Origin: Deltaproteobacteria bacterium
Lineage (GTDB): Bacteria; Myxococcota_A; Polyangia; JAAYKL01
Direction of reading: 5' to 3'
Assembly (NCBI GenBank): GCA_030595125.1
Contig: JAUVDV010000036.1
Span: 1-50,644, forward strand
Length of the DNA stretch: 50,644 nucleotides
Both the position numbers and the translations under genes were made by a program. Below, piece after piece: positions 48,278-50,644 of the stretch. The first letter of the stretch is position 1; every line of letters starts with the position of its first letter. The notes beneath the pieces are model-generated. The model was given only the letters and a program-made list of their open reading frames with translations. It did no database searches and had not been told where the DNA came from.

Positions 48278-50098
48278 TCAACGAGGTGTGAAATTGATTT
48301 TGAAGATCTCTGTTCCGCCCGCCCCGGTGGTCGGAAAGATCCACGTCTTTACCCATGTCCTGATACAGTCGTCAAGCAACGGATAGGCGGAGGTGCCTTT
48401 CAGCGAAACCCCCTTCACCGTACCACCAGGTCTGATCCGGATTGTCATCCCGGCGTTCACCGATCTGCCCGATGGCGCCTCGCCGCCTTTCAACGACCGG
48501 TTGTAGCACTCCACCAGCTGCCCCTTCTTGGCGTTGTATACCAGATCCGCCTGCGCCCTGGTCAGCGAGCCGGCTCCCCCGGGGATTACCTTCTGAACGC
48601 CGGGCCCCGGTCGAAGCGTCTTCTTCATGGTGACCTCGACACGTCGGTCCTCGGAGGGAAGAACGGCGACGACGAAGGGCTTGCAACCCTTTGCCTCCAC
48701 GCGGAGGGTGGCGATGGTCTCGCGCCGATCGACTCTGAACGGGTTCATGGGGATCAACACATCGCGATAGTAGATCTTTGCCCCTTTCGGCGCTCCCACC
48801 ACCTCGATGAGCACGCCCGCCTCTGTCTCCTCTTTTGTCTCTGCTTCTGTCTCCGCCTTTACCTTTGCAACCTCTGTCGAGGGATCCGCCACGGATGTCT
48901 CGACAACGACCGGAGGATTCGTCGGTGCGGGTGTCCCGAAGAAACCCGTCGCCCACAGCCCCCCCCAAACCCCGACTCCAATCACCGCCAGCGCCAGGAA
49001 CATCGCGCGAAGCACTCCGTGGCGACTTCTCTTTTCCGGATCTTTCTCGTCGGGCTTCCCTGCGTCCGTCCAGGCCTCCGGCGTGCGGGTCTCCTTGAGC
49101 ACGTCCGACAGCACTTCGGCCGCGCTCGGGCCCTCAATATCGAGAGTTGTCGTGTCGTATCCGAGATCCCCGATTGCGATTCCCTGGTTCTTCATGTCGC
49201 GCGTGACCAGCTCCAGGCTTCGCGCCCTTCCCTCGAAGTCCTCCAGCTCTCGCAGCGCGCCGAGCATCTCAGTCGCACTCTTGAACCTCCTGGTCCTTCT
49301 CTTATCCAGCGCCTTCATCACGATGGCCTCGGCCACAAACGGGAACCCCGCGTACGCCATGGTGGGCGGTTTGGGGGGCTCGGTCAGCGAGGCGATGAGG
49401 ATCGCGTTGTAGTTGTCGCCGTCGAAGGGAAGCTCACCGGACAGCATCTCGTACATGATGACGCCCATGGCGTACACGTCCGCGCGTCCGTCGATATTTC
49501 GCAGGCCCCGGGACTGCTCCGGGGACATGTACGAGGGCGTCCCGAGCAGGGAGCCGTCTGCCGTCAACCTGGTCTCCTTGTCGGCGGTGGTGAACTTGGA
49601 GATGCCGAAGTCGATCAACTTGATCTCGGGTGGGCCCTTCTTTGTGCGCACGATGAAGATATTGTCCGGCTTGAGATCCCGGTGAACGACGCCCGCATCG
49701 TGGGCCGCCTGCAGCGCCTCGAGGGTGGGTTCCATCACCGCGCATGCGGCGCCGAGATCGATGGGCCCGACCCGCGTGAGCAGCTCGCCGAGGCTCTCCC
49801 CTTCGAGGTACTCCATCACGATGTAGGGATCGTCCAGATCTGACACGCCCACGTCCAGGATGTCCACGATGTTCTTGTGCTTGACCGCAGCGGCGGCCTG
49901 GGCCTCCCGGTAGAAGCGCTTGACGATGTTCTCGTCCCTGGTGAACACCGAGCGCAGGATCTTGACCGCCACGTTCCTGCCCACGCCGATGTGACGACCC
50001 AGGTAGACCTCACCCATGCCGCCCATACCGAGGGTCCGCAACAGCTCGTAGCGATCACCCAGCTTGCGCCCGGTATATGTTCCTGGCGTATCCACCAT
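48278..50098 (-). CDS. Transmembrane Ser/Thr kinase with PEGA and AgmX/PglI-like C-terminal domain
   Basis: This is a 606-residue protein. The kinase domain (about 17-290) includes GMGGMGEVYLG, Lys46, HRDLKPDN (Asp141), DFG (Asp163) and GTPSYMSPEQ. A transmembrane helix (about 362-386) is followed by an acidic linker, a PEGA domain (about 428-495) and a C-terminal domain (about 520-606) with LVECYNRSLKGG...IRIRPGGTVKGVSL...LDDCIRTWVKTWIFP, the pattern of the AgmX/PglI or TonB C-terminal domain, whose paired Cys probably form a disulfide. It would sense or transduce at the periplasmic face and phosphorylate cytoplasmic targets. It forms an operon with the MBL hydrolase. Confidence 0.94.
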   Translation of the reverse strand: MVDTPGTYTGRKLGDRYELLRTLGMGGMGEVYLGRHIGVGRNVAVKILRSVFTRDENIVKRFYREAQAAAAVKHKNIVDILDVGVSDLDDPYIVMEYLEGESLGELLTRVGPIDLGAACAVMEPTLEALQAAHDAGVVHRDLKPDNIFIVRTKKGPPEIKLIDFGISKFTTADKETRLTADGSLLGTPSYMSPEQSRGLRNIDGRADVYAMGVIMYEMLSGELPFDGDNYNAILIASLTEPPKPPTMAYAGFPFVAEAIVMKALDKRRTRRFKSATEMLGALRELEDFEGRARSLELVTRDMKNQGIAIGDLGYDTTTLDIEGPSAAEVLSDVLKETRTPEAWTDAGKPDEKDPEKRSRHGVLRAMFLALAVIGVGVWGGLWATGFFGTPAPTNPPVVVETSVADPSTEVAKVKAETEAETKEETEAGVLIEVVGAPKGAKIYYRDVLIPMNPFRVDRRETIATLRVEAKGCKPFVVAVLPSEDRRVEVTMKKTLRPGPGVQKVIPGGAGSLTRAQADLVYNAKKGQLVECYNRSLKGGEAPSGRSVNAGMTIRIRPGGTVKGVSLKGTSAYPLLDDCIRTWVKTWIFPTTGAGGTEIFKINFTPR

Positions 50099-50193
50099 CA
50101 GTTAAGTGCCCTCAAGACTGAAATTCGACCTGATTAAAAACACAAATGTTGATCAAGGAAAACATTACAATATTGCTGTGAGGATTTTCTCGA

Positions 50194-50433
50194 TTACGCG
50201 GCGTAGGTGCAAAACTCCAGGGCTGCGCCCCGGGCGATCTCGCGCTCAGCGATCTCATAGGCGGCTTTCGAGGCCGCAGTGTCAATCGATGCCTCGCCGC
50301 AGTTTTCGCAGACCAGCGCCGGGATCGACTCCACTACCACGACACTGCGCCCACGCCGGAAGGTGACGTCGGTTCGGCCCAGGCTCATCCGTCCCTTGCA
50401 CAGGGGACATCCGATTCCATTTGTTGTCATCAC
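50194..50433 (-). CDS. YgiT-type zinc finger protein (MqsA-antitoxin-like N-terminus)
   Basis: This is a 79-residue protein. CPLCKG and CENCGEA at the N-terminal half are the two knuckles of the YgiT/MqsA zinc finger; the DVTFRRGRSVVVVESIPALVCENCGE strand is typical. The C-terminal helix is short and no HTH follows. Such proteins are usually paired with a DUF4258/MqsR-type toxin gene upstream, but here only about 130 bases precede the IS110 transposase, so a partner may have been displaced by the insertion. Confidence 0.82.
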   Translation of the reverse strand: MMTTNGIGCPLCKGRMSLGRTDVTFRRGRSVVVVESIPALVCENCGEASIDTAASKAAYEIAEREIARGAALEFCTYAA

Positions 50434-50469
50434 CCAGAACCTTTCCCGGCCAAATGTGTCTGATGGGAT

Positions 50470-50512
50470 AAAGCGGCCGGCCCCTTTCGAGGGCTACCAC
50501 ATTGTGATAGCC
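50470..50512. other. Two adjacent hairpins in the IS110 left non-coding end
   Basis: AAAG-C-GGCC/GGCC-C-CTTT (50470-50487) and GGCTA-C-CAC-ATT-GTG-A-TAGCC (50492-50512) lie about 50-95 bases before the transposase ATG. In IS110 elements this region encodes the bridge RNA, so these are candidate stem-loops of such an RNA. Confidence 0.4.
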
Positions 50513-50564
50513 GCATGGTTACAAGACCAAAACGTGCTCAAAAAGGCACAGAAGGGGACCGACC

Positions 50565-50644
50565 ATGCATTACTGTGGATTGGATCTGGGAAAGAAGTCG
50601 AGCAATTTCTGCATCGTGGATGAGAAACGTTCGGTTATTCGTGA
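50565..50644 (+). mobile_element. IS110-family transposase, 5' end only (truncated by window edge)
   Basis: ATG 50565 is preceded by AAGGGG. The first 26 codons read MHYCGLDLGKKSSNFCIVDE followed by KRSVIR, the beginning of the DEDD domain of IS110 transposases, with the first catalytic Asp in the GLDLGKK motif. The frame runs open off the right edge of the window. Too short to tell whether the IS is intact. Confidence 0.75.

Noticed and set aside
47975-49843. 622-codon open frame opposite the second kinase
   Set aside because: Antisense to kinase catalytic motifs HRDLKPDN and DFG; no protein family resemblance.

Overview
The window looks like a chromosomal segment from an uncultivated, probably anaerobic deltaproteobacterial lineage close to Myxococcota. 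Three things point there: several lipoproteins that carry an Asp-Ser/Thr-Asp low-complexity spacer right after the lipobox, two transmembrane Ser/Thr kinases with PEGA domains (one also with an AgmX/PglI-like C-terminus), and WGSS..DVYAVG repeat proteins. The oxygen-sensitive 2-oxoacid:ferredoxin oxidoreductase suggests anaerobic metabolism. The taxonomic assignment is inference. Bases 1-83 look like an assembly or sequencing artefact, with a 23-base G run. The far right end runs into the first 26 codons of an IS110-family transposase.

Layout. 0.35-8.7 kb: surface lipoproteins (FGE-sulfatase-like, P-domain, VWA-like), a lone MshEN-domain protein with an acidic repeat, a Gfo/Idh/MocA oxidoreductase, a zinc-ribbon repeat protein and a CapA-like phosphoesterase. 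8.7-9.4 kb: a HicB/HicA-type toxin-antitoxin pair. 9.4-18.8 kb, minus strand: an outer-membrane barrel protein followed upstream by a housekeeping run of STPK, SLOG protein, tilS, ftsH, folP, cdaA and ybbR (c-di-AMP synthesis). 18.9-25.7 kb: a WGSS-repeat lipoprotein, then a tightly coupled minus-strand operon of ECF sigma factor, membrane anti-sigma-like protein, secreted caspase fused to a membrane/barrel region, and DUF4097-like lipoprotein, followed by another Asp-rich lipoprotein. 25.9-29.0 kb: an SGNH hydrolase and a COG2509-like flavoprotein.

29.4-37.7 kb, minus strand: an 11-gene operon with every junction under about 25 bases. It encodes a P-loop ATPase, a four-subunit 2-oxoacid (VOR/KOR type) ferredoxin oxidoreductase, NuoE- and NuoF/HydB-like subunits, a NuoG/HydA N-terminal-like iron-sulfur subunit, a four-cluster ferredoxin, a zinc-ribbon protein and a ferredoxin-nitroreductase fusion. 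Together these look like a complex connecting 2-oxoacid oxidation to NAD(P). Methylmalonyl-CoA epimerase and a propionyl/methylmalonyl-CoA carboxyltransferase at 45-47 kb would fit downstream branched-chain amino-acid catabolism.

37.8-50.6 kb: a metallopeptidase-like lipoprotein, an L-domain repeat lipoprotein and two PIN-toxin modules separated by direct repeats, more envelope lipoproteins including an OmpA-type one, an STPK/metallo-hydrolase pair, a YgiT-type zinc finger protein and the IS110 start. At least five families of short dispersed, mostly palindromic repeats punctuate the intergenic regions. No tRNA, rRNA or CRISPR array was seen.
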